A DNA stretch of 9,484 nt from positions 1 to 9,484 of the forward strand of contig CAYRYP010000052.1 of the NCBI GenBank assembly GCA_964428485.1, in the 5' to 3' direction. Shown here piece after piece: positions 1 through 9,060 of the stretch; within the stretch, counting starts at the first letter, position 1; each line of letters opens with the position of its first letter. Origin of the DNA: CAZPAN01 sp964428485 (GTDB taxonomy: Bacteria > Actinomycetota > Coriobacteriia > Coriobacteriales > CADBOM01). Under the pieces are notes generated by a model that saw nothing but the letters and a program-made list of their open reading frames with translations, searched no databases and was not told where the DNA came from. A program made the position numbers and the translations under genes.

Positions 1-1070
1 TTCAGGCGGTTGTTGCGGTTGATGACCCTGCGGTAGAGGTCGTTAAGGTCGCTTGCAGCAAAACGGCCACCGTCGAGCTGAACCATCGGGCGCAGGTCGG
101 GCGGAAGCACCGGAATGACCGTGAGGATCATGTCCTCGGGCTTGTTGTCGCTCTTGAGGAACGAGTCGACGACCTTGAGGCGCTTGATCGCCTTGATCTT
201 GCGCTGGCCACGGCCCTCGGCGATGATCTCGCGGAGCTCCTCAGAAATCTTCTCTAGATCGATGTTTTTAAGAAGAGCCATGATGGACTCAGCACCCATA
301 CCACCCTTGATGTAGTCGGAGTAGTTGAGCTTGATCTCGCGGTAAAGATTCTCGTTGGAGATGAGATCTTTCTCCTCGATCTTGGAGAAGACCTCGAAGG
401 CCTCCTGGCGAAGCGCCTTGCGGTCCTCGTACTCCTCGCGGACGTCGGCGATCTCCTCGGCAACCTCCTCGGGGCTCATGAGCTCGTCGGGGTCGAACTC
501 ATCACCGAACTCCTCCGCAGAGAACTTCGAGGCGTCATGCCTCTCGATGTCCTCGATCACCCGCTCGCACTCGGCCTCGATCTCCTCAAGGTCAGCCTCA
601 AGCTCGTCGCGAAGCATATCGAGATCGGCCTCTCGTCCCTCGTAGTCCACCCAGGCGACGATCGCGGAGGCGAAATAGAGCACCTTCTCGAGATCCTTCG
701 GCGGGATGTCGAGTAGGTAGCCGAGACGCGAGGGCGATCCCTTGAAGTACCAGATATGGCTGACCGGGGCGGCGAGCTCAATGTGGCCCATGCGCTCGCG
801 ACGCACCTTGGCGCGTGTGACCTCGACGCCGCAGCGCTCGCAGACTATGCCTTTGAAGCGGATACGCTTGTATTTCCCACAGGAGCACTCCCAGTCCTTG
901 GTGGGTCCGAAGATCTTCTCGCAGAAGAGTCCGTCCTTCTCGGGCTTGAGCGTCCTGTAGTTGATGGTCTCGGGCTTCTTGACCTCGCCGTACGACCAGC
1001 TCCTGATCTTCTCGGCGCTGGCGAGACCTATGCGAATGCTATCGAAGTTGTTGACGTCTAGTTCTGCCAT
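1..1070 (-). CDS. rpoC: DNA-directed RNA polymerase subunit beta' (N-terminal part, cut by window edge)
   Basis: This is the start of the largest RNA polymerase subunit, which holds the catalytic magnesium site and part of the DNA clamp. The first 356 codons are present and the gene runs off the left edge. Seen directly: MAELDVNNFDSIRIGLASAE at the start, the zinc-binding cysteines C62, C64, C77 and C80 (CSCGKYKR...CERCG), then a highly acidic helical stretch (about residues 125-245), then VIPVLPPDLRPMVQLDGGRF and LNDLYRRVINRNNRL at the edge. The catalytic NADFDGD motif lies beyond the window. The ATG at 1070 is chosen because family homology begins there and a GGGGAG Shine-Dalgarno (1079-1084) sits 8 bases upstream. 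That site overlaps the end of rpoB, and only 5 bases separate the rpoB stop from this ATG, which suggests translational coupling. Confidence 0.98.
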   Translation of the reverse strand, partial: MAELDVNNFDSIRIGLASAEKIRSWSYGEVKKPETINYRTLKPEKDGLFCEKIFGPTKDWECSCGKYKRIRFKGIVCERCGVEVTRAKVRRERMGHIELAAPVSHIWYFKGSPSRLGYLLDIPPKDLEKVLYFASAIVAWVDYEGREADLDMLRDELEADLEEIEAECERVIEDIERHDASKFSAEEFGDEFDPDELMSPEEVAEEIADVREEYEDRKALRQEAFEVFSKIEEKDLISNENLYREIKLNYSDYIKGGMGAESIMALLKNIDLEKISEELREIIAEGRGQRKIKAIKRLKVVDSFLKSDNKPEDMILTVIPVLPPDLRPMVQLDGGRFAASDLNDLYRRVINRNNRL

Positions 1071-1075
1071 GGAGG

Positions 1076-4585
<3,510 letters not shown>

Positions 4586-4590
4586 GTATG

Positions 4591-4596
4591 CCTCCT
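4591..4596 (-). promoter_or_regulatory. Ribosome binding site of rpoB that fixes a GTG start
   Basis: AGGAGG on the minus strand precedes a tandem GTG GTG. The spacing is 5 bases to the first GTG and 8 to the second, so the second may be favoured. An in-frame TAG overlaps this site at 4595-4597, so no start further upstream is possible. Confidence 0.85.
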
Positions 4597-4638
4597 AGAT
4601 GGATTTTGAACATAGTGTGCTATTACACGCAACTTACT

Positions 4639-4667
4639 AGTGTATGTAATAGGAATATCCCGGTCAA
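4639..4667 (-). promoter_or_regulatory. Probable sigma-70-type promoter for rpoB-rpoC
   Basis: On the minus strand there is a -35 box TTGACC (4662-4667), a 17-base spacer, and a -10 box TACACT (4639-4644). The -35 matches the consensus at five of six positions and the -10 at four of six. The predicted transcript starts near 4631-4634 and has a leader of about 47 bases before the GTG start. It would allow rpoBC to be transcribed separately from the ribosomal protein genes. This is inferred from sequence only. Confidence 0.65.
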
Positions 4668-4767
4668 CGAGGCATGCTAACCGGAATCTGCAGGCGGTAT
4701 ATGAGAGGCTTGACGCGAGCGGAGGGGTGAAGAGGGTGATTTGCCTCGCCGCCATCCCCCAGCCTAC

Positions 4768-4800
4768 CCGGCAAGGGGCCGGCGAACCTAAGCTCGCCAG
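4768..4800 (-). other. Two overlapping, mutually exclusive hairpins upstream of rpoB
   Basis: In the transcript the segment 4779-4785 can pair with 4794-4800 (7 bp with one G-U, 8-base loop). The overlapping segment 4778-4782 can instead pair with 4768-4772 (5 bp, 5-base loop). The two cannot form together. There is no U-run after either, so a terminator function is not supported. They may simply be GC-rich leader structure. Confidence 0.35.
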
Positions 4801-4813
4801 CCCCCGCAAGCCC

Positions 4814-4847
4814 ATCGCCAACCCGTCTACCGCGACGGGAGGGCGAT
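4814..4847 (-). ncRNA. Two-part hairpin after rplL (possible RNA processing or attenuation site)
   Basis: Starting 13 bases after the rplL stop, the transcript can fold into a stem of 6 bp (4814-4819 with 4842-4847), a 2x2 internal loop, a second stem of 6 bp (4822-4827 with 4834-4839) and a 6-base loop. No U-run follows, so it is not a classical intrinsic terminator. In E. coli the rplL-rpoB gap carries an attenuator and an RNase III processing hairpin. A similar role here is inference from position and shape. Confidence 0.5.
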
Positions 4848-4860
4848 TCCATCCAGTGGT

Positions 4861-5241
<381 letters not shown>

Positions 5242-5330
5242 TTCATTCTCCTGTTTCATTCCAGCCAGGCAAATCGCCGCGCCCCTTCGGCACGGTTCTA
5301 CGACCACCCGGCAAGCTGTTAAACGTTCAC

Positions 5331-5386
5331 GTTGCCTGTGTGCCCCCGCAGATGCGGGAGCGGTCAGGCCGCCAATCTCAGGCAAC
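5331..5386 (-). ncRNA. Candidate three-way-junction RNA between rplJ and rplL
   Basis: Directly after the rplJ stop codon the transcript can form an 8-bp closing stem (5379-5386 with 5331-5338, core TTGCCTG/CAGGCAA). It encloses two hairpins: GCGG/CCGC with a 5-base loop (5360-5372), and CCCGC/GCGGG with a 4-base loop (5345-5358). All pairings are read directly from the sequence. A second copy of TTGCCTG (5266-5272), 13 bases before the rplL ribosome binding site, could compete for the same CAGGCAA. Whether the structure forms or has a function is unknown. Confidence 0.45.
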
Positions 5387-5904
5387 TAGGCGACCTTGGT
5401 GTCCTTGATGGCGTTGACCGCCCTCGCAAAAGCCTCCATGGGGCCGTTGAGAACACGGACGAGTCCGGTTGCAGGACCCTGAAGGGTGCGGAGAAGCATT
5501 GCCACGAGCTCCTCGCGGGACGGAAGATCGGCGATGGCTGCCATCTGCTCCGCGTTAACGGCCTGGCCGTCCATGATCCCGCCCTTGAACGAGAGCTTGT
5601 CGTTGGACTTCGAGAACTCCTTGAGAGCCTTCATCGACGGAACCGGGTCGTCCTTGGCGAATACGAAGGCCGACGGGCCGTTGAGAACATCCTCGAGGGT
5701 CGGCATCCCAGCCTCCTCGAGTGCGAGCTTGGTGAGAGTGTTCTTTAGGACTTTGACGGTTGCCCCGGTTTCCCTGATGGAGCTCCTCAGTTGCTCGGAC
5801 TCCTTGACGGAGAGGCCCTTGAAGTCGATGACCCAGACGGCTGACGCCTCCTTAAGATCCTCGACGATCGTACGGACCTTCTCCTCCTTTGCAATGTTTG
5901 GCAT
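5386..5904 (-). CDS. rplJ: 50S ribosomal protein L10
   Basis: L10 anchors the L7/L12 dimers to 23S rRNA at the stalk base, and in many bacteria L10 or L10-L12 represses its own mRNA. It has 172 residues, normal for the family. Seen: MPNIAKEEKVRTIVEDLKEA at the start, FKGLSVKESEQLR (29-41), the rRNA-binding region with VKVLKNTLTKLALEEAG (50-66), then GPSAFVFAKDDPV, and an Ala-rich C-terminal helix for L12 binding. The ATG at 5904 is chosen because homology starts there. A GGGGAGG ribosome binding site (5916-5922) ends 11 bases upstream, a little far. A GTG nearer to that site would touch it and is unlikely. It has a likely promoter and a leader with an attenuator upstream. Confidence 0.98.
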   Translation of the reverse strand: MPNIAKEEKVRTIVEDLKEASAVWVIDFKGLSVKESEQLRSSIRETGATVKVLKNTLTKLALEEAGMPTLEDVLNGPSAFVFAKDDPVPSMKALKEFSKSNDKLSFKGGIMDGQAVNAEQMAAIADLPSREELVAMLLRTLQGPATGLVRVLNGPMEAFARAVNAIKDTKVA

Positions 5905-5923
5905 TCGGTTGTACACCTCCCCT

Positions 5924-5989
5924 CGGCTAACTCGGATCTGAATTTCGAACAGACTCCGGGAAAGCCGCGATCGGATGGGCATCCAACCG
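5924..5989 (-). other. Two hairpins between the attenuator and the rplJ ribosome binding site
   Basis: The first hairpin pairs 5981-5989 with 5968-5976 (9 bp including two G-U, 4-base loop). The second has an outer stem 5963-5967 with 5924-5928, an internal loop, and an inner stem of 8 bp with one bulged G (5950-5953 and 5955-5958 with 5933-5940). The second ends just upstream of the GGGGAGG of rplJ. They may control ribosome access or take part in L10 feedback, but that is inference. Confidence 0.4.
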
Positions 5990-6026
5990 AAAATGAAAAC
6001 GGCCTCCATTGCTCAGCGGGGGCCGT
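5990..6026 (-). terminator. Intrinsic terminator / attenuator in the rplJ leader
   Basis: The transcript has a 6-bp stem ACGGCC/GGCCGU (6021-6026 with 5999-6004) that can be extended by two inner G-C pairs past a bulged A. It is followed at once by the U-rich tract UUUUCAUUUU. It lies about 86 bases before the rplJ start and after the likely promoter, as expected for transcription attenuation rather than an operon end. Confidence 0.65.
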
Positions 6027-6120
6027 CGGAAGCCAGGCTTGTCTAGCCTGTATCGATCGACCACCTCGGCGGGCACTCATGATCGAGTTTTAAGCCTTGC
6101 GGCACCTGCTGTCTCTGGCA
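6027..6120 (-). ncRNA. L10 leader-like autoregulatory RNA
   Basis: Minus-strand motifs resemble my recollection of the bacterial L10 leader: AGAGACAGCAGGTG (6103-6116), a GCC-GCAA-GGC tetraloop hairpin (6094-6103), TTAA, an ACTC/GAGT hairpin (6075-6088), and CCGCCGAGGT (6063-6072). A 6-bp stem GCAGGT/GCCCGC with one mismatch (6104-6109 with 6069-6074) would close them into a three-way junction. A further hairpin CAGGCT/AGCCTG is at 6034-6050. L10-L12 binding to such leaders controls rplJL expression, and here the attenuator just downstream is the likely output. The exact switching pairs were not resolved. Confidence 0.65.
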
Positions 6121-6142
6121 GTTTCAAGTTCTGTTCGCGTTG

Positions 6143-6157
6143 CCGGGATATGCCCGG
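6143..6157 (-). other. Small hairpin at the start of the rplJ leader
   Basis: CCGGG and CCCGG pair across a 5-base loop, close to the predicted transcription start near 6162. It may protect the 5' end or belong to the leader fold. No function can be assigned. Confidence 0.35.
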
Positions 6158-6168
6158 AAACATTGGTA

Positions 6169-6197
6169 AAGATAGCGCAGGCGGATCCCACGGTCAA
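6169..6197 (-). promoter_or_regulatory. Probable sigma-70-type promoter for rplJ-rplL
   Basis: The minus strand has a -35 box TTGACC (6192-6197), a 17-base spacer and a -10 box TATCTT (6169-6174). The -35 hexamer is identical to that upstream of rpoB, with the same spacer length. The predicted start near 6162-6164 gives a leader of roughly 260 bases that contains the L10-leader-like RNA. The -35 box falls mostly in the loop of the inverted repeat at 6180-6210. Confidence 0.6.
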
Positions 6198-6210
6198 CGC
6201 AGGATCCGCC
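6180..6210 (-). repeat. 13-bp inverted repeat / hairpin just after rplA
   Basis: The arms 6180-6192 and 6198-6210 flank a 5-base loop. The outer 9 bp (GGCGGATCC/GGATCCGCC) and inner 2 bp are perfect. The two remaining positions become G-U pairs in the minus-strand transcript but would be A-C mismatches in a plus-strand RNA, which fits an RNA hairpin in the rplK-rplA transcript. It begins 12 bases after the rplA stop. There is no U-run, only UAUCUUU beginning 5 bases later, so terminator activity is uncertain. An operator role over the -35 box is the other reading. Confidence 0.6.
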
Positions 6211-6222
6211 CGAATGGCAAGG

Positions 6223-6921
6223 CTACTCGGCCGAAATGCTGGCCGAGGGGTCGATGTGGACGCCGGGACCCATGGTGGAGGTCACGGTGATCGACTTGAC
6301 GTAGCGCCCCTTGGCTGAGGCGGGCTTGACCCTCATGATCTCAGTGACGATGGTGGCGTAGTTATCGAGGAGTGCCTTGTCGTCGAAGGAGACCTTCCCG
6401 ATCGGCACGTGAATGTTACCGAAGCGGTCGGCCCTGTACTCCACGCGTCCGGACTTGAGCTCCTTGACGATCTTCTCGACATCATTGGTGACGGTGCCAA
6501 GCTTGGGGTTGGGCATGAGGCCCCTGGGGCCGAGGACCTTTCCGAGGCGGCCAACCTTAGACATCATGTCGGGAGTCGCGACGGCGGCGTCGAAGTCGAG
6601 CATGCCGCCCTGGATGTCGGCCACGAGGTCGTCGCTTCCGACGATATCAGCGCCGGCGGCCTGGGCCTCGCGGGCCTTGTCTCCCTCTGCAAACACGGCG
6701 ACCCTCACATCGTTACCGGTGCCGTTGGGCAGCGAGATCGAGCCGCGGAGCTGCTGATCGGCCTGACGGGTGTCGATCCCGAGACGCATGTGCAGCTCGA
6801 CAGTCTCGTCGAAGTTGGCGAACTTGATCTCCTTGACGAGCTTCAGCGCCTCAAACGGGGCGTAGAGCCTGTCTTCAATCTTCGCCTTTGCGTTGCGATG
6901 GTTCTTTGCGCGCTTTGGCAT
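6223..6921 (-). CDS. rplA: 50S ribosomal protein L1
   Basis: L1 forms the mobile L1 stalk that helps release deacylated tRNA from the E site, and in several bacteria it represses its own operon. At 232 residues it has the usual length. Seen: MPKRAKNHRNAKAKIEDRLY at the N-terminus, FDETVELHMRLGIDTRQADQ (37-56), the family signature VGRLGKVLGPRGLMPNPKLG (123-142), and the C-terminal VKSITVTSTMGPGVHID. The ATG at 6921 has AAGGAG (6928-6933) 6 bases upstream. It lies 87 bases after rplK, and that gap holds two short hairpins. A hairpin and a new promoter follow its stop. Confidence 0.98.
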   Translation of the reverse strand: MPKRAKNHRNAKAKIEDRLYAPFEALKLVKEIKFANFDETVELHMRLGIDTRQADQQLRGSISLPNGTGNDVRVAVFAEGDKAREAQAAGADIVGSDDLVADIQGGMLDFDAAVATPDMMSKVGRLGKVLGPRGLMPNPKLGTVTNDVEKIVKELKSGRVEYRADRFGNIHVPIGKVSFDDKALLDNYATIVTEIMRVKPASAKGRYVKSITVTSTMGPGVHIDPSASISAE

Positions 6922-6946
6922 GTTGTGCTCCTTCGTGGTTGTTCGC

Positions 6947-6995
6947 GGGCCATGCCGGCCCTTCCACTATCTCTCCCCTATGCGGCGCAGAGGGG
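6947..6995 (-). other. Two hairpins in the rplK-rplA gap
   Basis: The first pairs 6991-6995 with 6975-6979 (CCCCT/AGGGG) and continues, past one mismatch, into TGC/GCA with a 3-base loop. The second pairs GGGCC (6957-6961) with GGCCC (6947-6951) across 5 bases. No U-run follows either. They could tune rplA translation or RNA stability. I could not recognise an L1-binding motif with certainty. Confidence 0.35.
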
Positions 6996-7008
6996 TATTC
7001 GGCAGATC

Positions 7009-7500
7009 CTAGTAATTGGTCTGAATGGTGATCGGCTTGTTACCTCTACGAGTGACATACTTGCCGGTATCCGGAACGCCCTCGACCCTAATACCCATGG
7101 AACGAGCGGTTCCCATGATGATCTTCTCGGCCGCCTCGATGGTGTTAGCGTTGAGGTCGGGCATCTTGATCTCGGCGATCTCGCGGAGCTGAGCGCGGGT
7201 GAGCTCACCGACCTTGTTGATGTGCGGCTCTCCGGAGGCGCTCTCGAGTCCGAGAGCCTGCTTGATCAGAAACGCCGCAGGCGGGGTCTTGCAGACGAAG
7301 CTGAAGGTCTTGTCCTCGTAGACGGTGATCTCGACAGGGATGACGGTCCCAGTCTTATCCTTGGTCTCGGCATTGAATGCCTGGCAGAACTGCATAATGT
7401 TGACGCCCTGGGCGCCAAGCGCGGGTCCGACCGGAGGAGCGGGGTTTGCGTTTCCACCCTCGATCTGAAGTTTGATGAAACCGGTAACTGCCTTGGCCAT
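7009..7500 (-). CDS. rplK: 50S ribosomal protein L11 with C-terminal extension
   Basis: L11 binds the GTPase-associated centre of 23S rRNA, takes part in the stringent response, and with that rRNA forms the thiostrepton site. Seen: the N-terminal domain MAKAVTGFIKLQIEGGNANP followed by the proline-rich APPVGPALGAQGVNIMQFC (21-39), and the RNA-binding C-terminal domain with the family ending GTARSMGIRVEG (130-141). The protein has 163 residues where about 141 is usual. The additional ~22 residues (from 142) include KYVTRRGNKPITIQTNY. The ATG at 7500 is chosen by homology. The ribosome binding site is a modest AAGGGA about 10 bases upstream. A GTG at 7539 in the same frame is rejected. It follows nusG after a 148-base structured gap. 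Confidence 0.97.
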   Translation of the reverse strand: MAKAVTGFIKLQIEGGNANPAPPVGPALGAQGVNIMQFCQAFNAETKDKTGTVIPVEITVYEDKTFSFVCKTPPAAFLIKQALGLESASGEPHINKVGELTRAQLREIAEIKMPDLNANTIEAAEKIIMGTARSMGIRVEGVPDTGKYVTRRGNKPITIQTNY

Positions 7501-7522
7501 CTCTAACACTTCCCTTTCGATC

Positions 7523-7544
7523 GCCCGGGCAAAGAGCACCGGGC
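7523..7544 (-). other. Hairpin just upstream of the rplK ribosome binding site
   Basis: GCCCGG (7539-7544) pairs with CCGGGC (7523-7528) across a 10-base loop, ending about 6 bases before the AAGGGA site of rplK. It is a candidate for translational control of rplK-rplA. No protein-binding motif could be assigned. Confidence 0.4.
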
Positions 7545-7581
7545 TGTGCTGACATCGTTATTGCGGGCGCGCATTATGCAA

Positions 7582-7639
7582 GATGCCATGCGCGAGAAGC
7601 CACCGACCTGCGCACCGCGGCCGGACATCGCATGGCATC
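7582..7639 (-). repeat. Perfect 11-bp inverted repeat between nusG and rplK
   Basis: GATGCCATGCG (7582-7592) and its exact complement (7629-7639) enclose 36 bases. Within these, CCGGCC and GGTCGG can add a 6-bp stem with one G-U. It starts 9 bases after the nusG stop. It is either the 3' end structure of the secE-nusG mRNA or the leader of rplK-rplA, where L1 or L11 feedback could act. No U-run follows. Confidence 0.6.
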
Positions 7640-7648
7640 CGATATTGT

Positions 7649-8179
7649 CTAGACCTTAGCGACCTGGTCGAAGCTCAGCTCCACGGAGGTTGTCCTCCCG
7701 AAAATGGAGACCATCACCTTGACCTTGCCAGCCTCGGGCAGAACCTCGCTCACCGTACCATCGAACTCCTCAAGCGGGCCGGAGATAACCTTGACGGCCT
7801 GTCCGACCTCGATGTCGGTGCTGGTCTTCTTGGGTATGTCGCGCTTGGAGCGTCCCATGATCTTAAGGTATTCGTCACGGGCGAGCGGGGTGGGCTTTCC
7901 CTCGGCACCAACGAAGCCGGTGACGCCTGGGGTGTTTCTGACGACTCCCCACACCCTGTCGTCCAGCTCCATCCTCACGAGCACGTACCCGGGAAAGATC
8001 TTCTTCTCGGAGGTAATGCGCTTGCCGCCCTCCTTGATCTCGGTAACCGTCTCAGTTGGGATCTGGATGTCCGAGATGCTGTCGCCTAGCTCCATGGATT
8101 CAATACGATGGGCGAGGTTGTCCTTCACCTTGTTCTCGTATCCTGAATAGGTATGCAGCACATACCATCTCTTGCCCAT
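7649..8179 (-). CDS. nusG: Transcription termination/antitermination factor NusG
   Basis: NusG binds the beta' clamp helices of RNA polymerase, affects pausing, and contacts Rho or ribosomal protein S10 through its KOW domain. It has 176 residues. Seen: the NGN domain beginning RWYVLHTYSGYENKVKDNL (4-22), with the conserved FPGYVLVRM (62-70) and NTPGVTGFVG (82-91); a linker; and the KOW domain DIEVGQAVKVISGPLEEF (122-139), ending in VELSFDQVAKV. The long insertion seen in some actinobacterial NusG N-termini is absent. The ATG at 8179 is 6 bases after the secE stop. The GGAGG site (8190-8194) lies inside the last codons of secE, about 10 bases from the ATG, so the two are probably translationally coupled. 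Confidence 0.98.
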   Translation of the reverse strand: MGKRWYVLHTYSGYENKVKDNLAHRIESMELGDSISDIQIPTETVTEIKEGGKRITSEKKIFPGYVLVRMELDDRVWGVVRNTPGVTGFVGAEGKPTPLARDEYLKIMGRSKRDIPKKTSTDIEVGQAVKVISGPLEEFDGTVSEVLPEAGKVKVMVSIFGRTTSVELSFDQVAKV

Positions 8180-8185
8180 AGCTGA

Positions 8186-8707
8186 CTAGCCTCCGATTTC
8201 TGAGAACCAGACGAGAAGCGGTGTGATCGCGAAATCGACAGCGTAGATGATTATCCCGAAGAAGATGAGAGCAATCAGGACAATGATGGTCATCTTTAGA
8301 ACGTCTTTTCTGGTGGGCCAAACGACCCTCTTCATCTCCATCTTGACGTTGCTGAGGTAATCAATAAAGCTCCAGATGAACTTCGGCCCGCGACGGGGCT
8401 TGTTCCTCTTCAGCTCAGCCTTGCGCTCGCGCTCCTGGCGCTTCCGCTTGGCCTTGGCTGCCTTCGCGGCGGCCTTCACCTCTTCCTTGGATGGAGCCTT
8501 CTCGGACTCCTTCTCCATCTTCACAGAAGAGTCGGAAGAATCGCTGTCCTCGGCAGTTTCGTCGCCCGCCTCGGATTCCTGCTCATCGGCGACATCCGAG
8601 GACTCGTCGACTTTGGAATCATCCTGCGTGGTTCCAAGATTCGTGCCCTGGATGTTGGATGCGCGTTGCTTTTCCTTTTTCCGCTCTGCACGCGTCTTCT
8701 TCGCCAT
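8186..8707 (-). CDS. secE: Preprotein translocase subunit SecE with long charged N-terminal extension
   Basis: SecE clamps the SecY channel in the inner membrane for Sec-dependent export. The family core is at the C-terminus: an amphipathic helix with YLSNVKMEMKRVVWPTRKDV (117-136), then one membrane segment (about 138-161, MTIIVLIALIFFGIIIYAV) and a short tail. It has 173 residues, against about 60-100 for minimal single-span SecE proteins. The first ~108 residues are low-complexity: Lys/Arg-rich 1-15, very acidic and serine-rich 28-72, then Lys/Arg/Ala-rich 73-106. The ATG at 8707 has only a weak GGA-type site nearby. A later start is possible, but the first residues MAKKTRAERKKEKQ resemble other SecE starts. 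It sits between tRNA-Trp and nusG as in many bacteria. Confidence 0.95.
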   Translation of the reverse strand: MAKKTRAERKKEKQRASNIQGTNLGTTQDDSKVDESSDVADEQESEAGDETAEDSDSSDSSVKMEKESEKAPSKEEVKAAAKAAKAKRKRQERERKAELKRNKPRRGPKFIWSFIDYLSNVKMEMKRVVWPTRKDVLKMTIIVLIALIFFGIIIYAVDFAITPLLVWFSEIGG

Positions 8708-8780
8708 ATACTATCCGTCCATTAAACCGAATGGTTCGTTCTGACCAACTTAGCAAACACCAAACACAAAAGAAGGCAGA

Positions 8781-8857
8781 TGGCAGGCCAGGAGGGACTC
8801 GAACCCCCAACAAACGGTTTTGGAGACCGCCGCTCTACCAATTGGAGCTACTGGCCT
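8781..8857 (-). tRNA. trnW: tRNA-Trp (anticodon CCA)
   Basis: The minus strand folds into a full cloverleaf of 77 bases including an encoded CCA end (8781-8783). The acceptor stem AGGCCAG/CTGGCCT has 7 perfect pairs and a G discriminator. The D stem is GCTC/GAGC, the anticodon stem GCGGT/ACCGT, and the loop CTCCAAA gives anticodon CCA. The T stem GGGGG/CCCTC with loop TTCGAGT has one G-U pair. It lies 28 bases after rpmG and 73 bases before secE, apparently in the same transcript. Confidence 0.98.
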
Positions 8858-8885
8858 AATCTGCTTCTCATGTACCACAGAGAGA

Positions 8886-9035
8886 CTACCTGGTCTCCCT
8901 GTGAAGGGTATGCTGATTGCACCACTTGCAATACTTCTTGAACTCGATGCGATCAGGGTTGTTCTGCTTGTTCTTCTTGGTCGTGTAGTTGCGGCGCTTG
9001 CACTCAGTGCATGCCAGTGTGACCAAAGTACGCAT
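8886..9035 (-). CDS. rpmG: 50S ribosomal protein L33, zinc-binding type
   Basis: This small protein of the large ribosomal subunit lies near the E site. It has 49 residues: MRTLVTLACTECKRRNYTTK, then KNKQNNPDRIEFKKYCKWCN, ending QHTLHRETR. Two CxxC pairs (C9/C12 and C36/C39) form a zinc ribbon, so this is the 'C+' form. The ATG at 9035 has AGGAGG (9040-9045) 4 bases upstream, a short but workable spacing. It is the first gene after a likely promoter at 9084-9113, and tRNA-Trp follows 28 bases later. Confidence 0.97.
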   Translation of the reverse strand: MRTLVTLACTECKRRNYTTKKNKQNNPDRIEFKKYCKWCNQHTLHRETR

Positions 9036-9060
9036 TTATCCTCCTATAAAAGAACGATTA

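Noticed and set aside
5242..5385. Longer L7/L12 starting upstream of 5241
   Set aside because: The extension is unlike any L7/L12, runs through the structured gap, and the ATG at 5241 has a well-placed AGGAG.
5905..6009. Longer L10 starting upstream of 5904
   Set aside because: The upstream frame passes through the attenuator and the ribosome binding site, and its residues do not match L10.
6409..7506. Plus-strand open frame of 365 codons across rplA and rplK
   Set aside because: It lies antisense to two unmistakable ribosomal protein genes. Its translation has no recognisable family and is the typical by-product of GC-rich codon use on the other strand.
7501..7539. GTG start for L11 at 7539
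   Set aside because: Family homology begins at MAKAVTGFIK (ATG 7500), and the upstream residues are translated leader hairpin.
7560..7610. Promoter for rplK from CATAAT on the minus strand near 7573-7578
   Set aside because: The -10 is good, but no acceptable -35 lies 16-18 bases upstream, so I do not call it.
8708..8780. Separate promoter or terminator between tRNA-Trp and secE
   Set aside because: TTGGTC and TTTAAT are 16 bases apart, but the -35 is poor and the start would leave almost no leader. No terminator hairpin is present.
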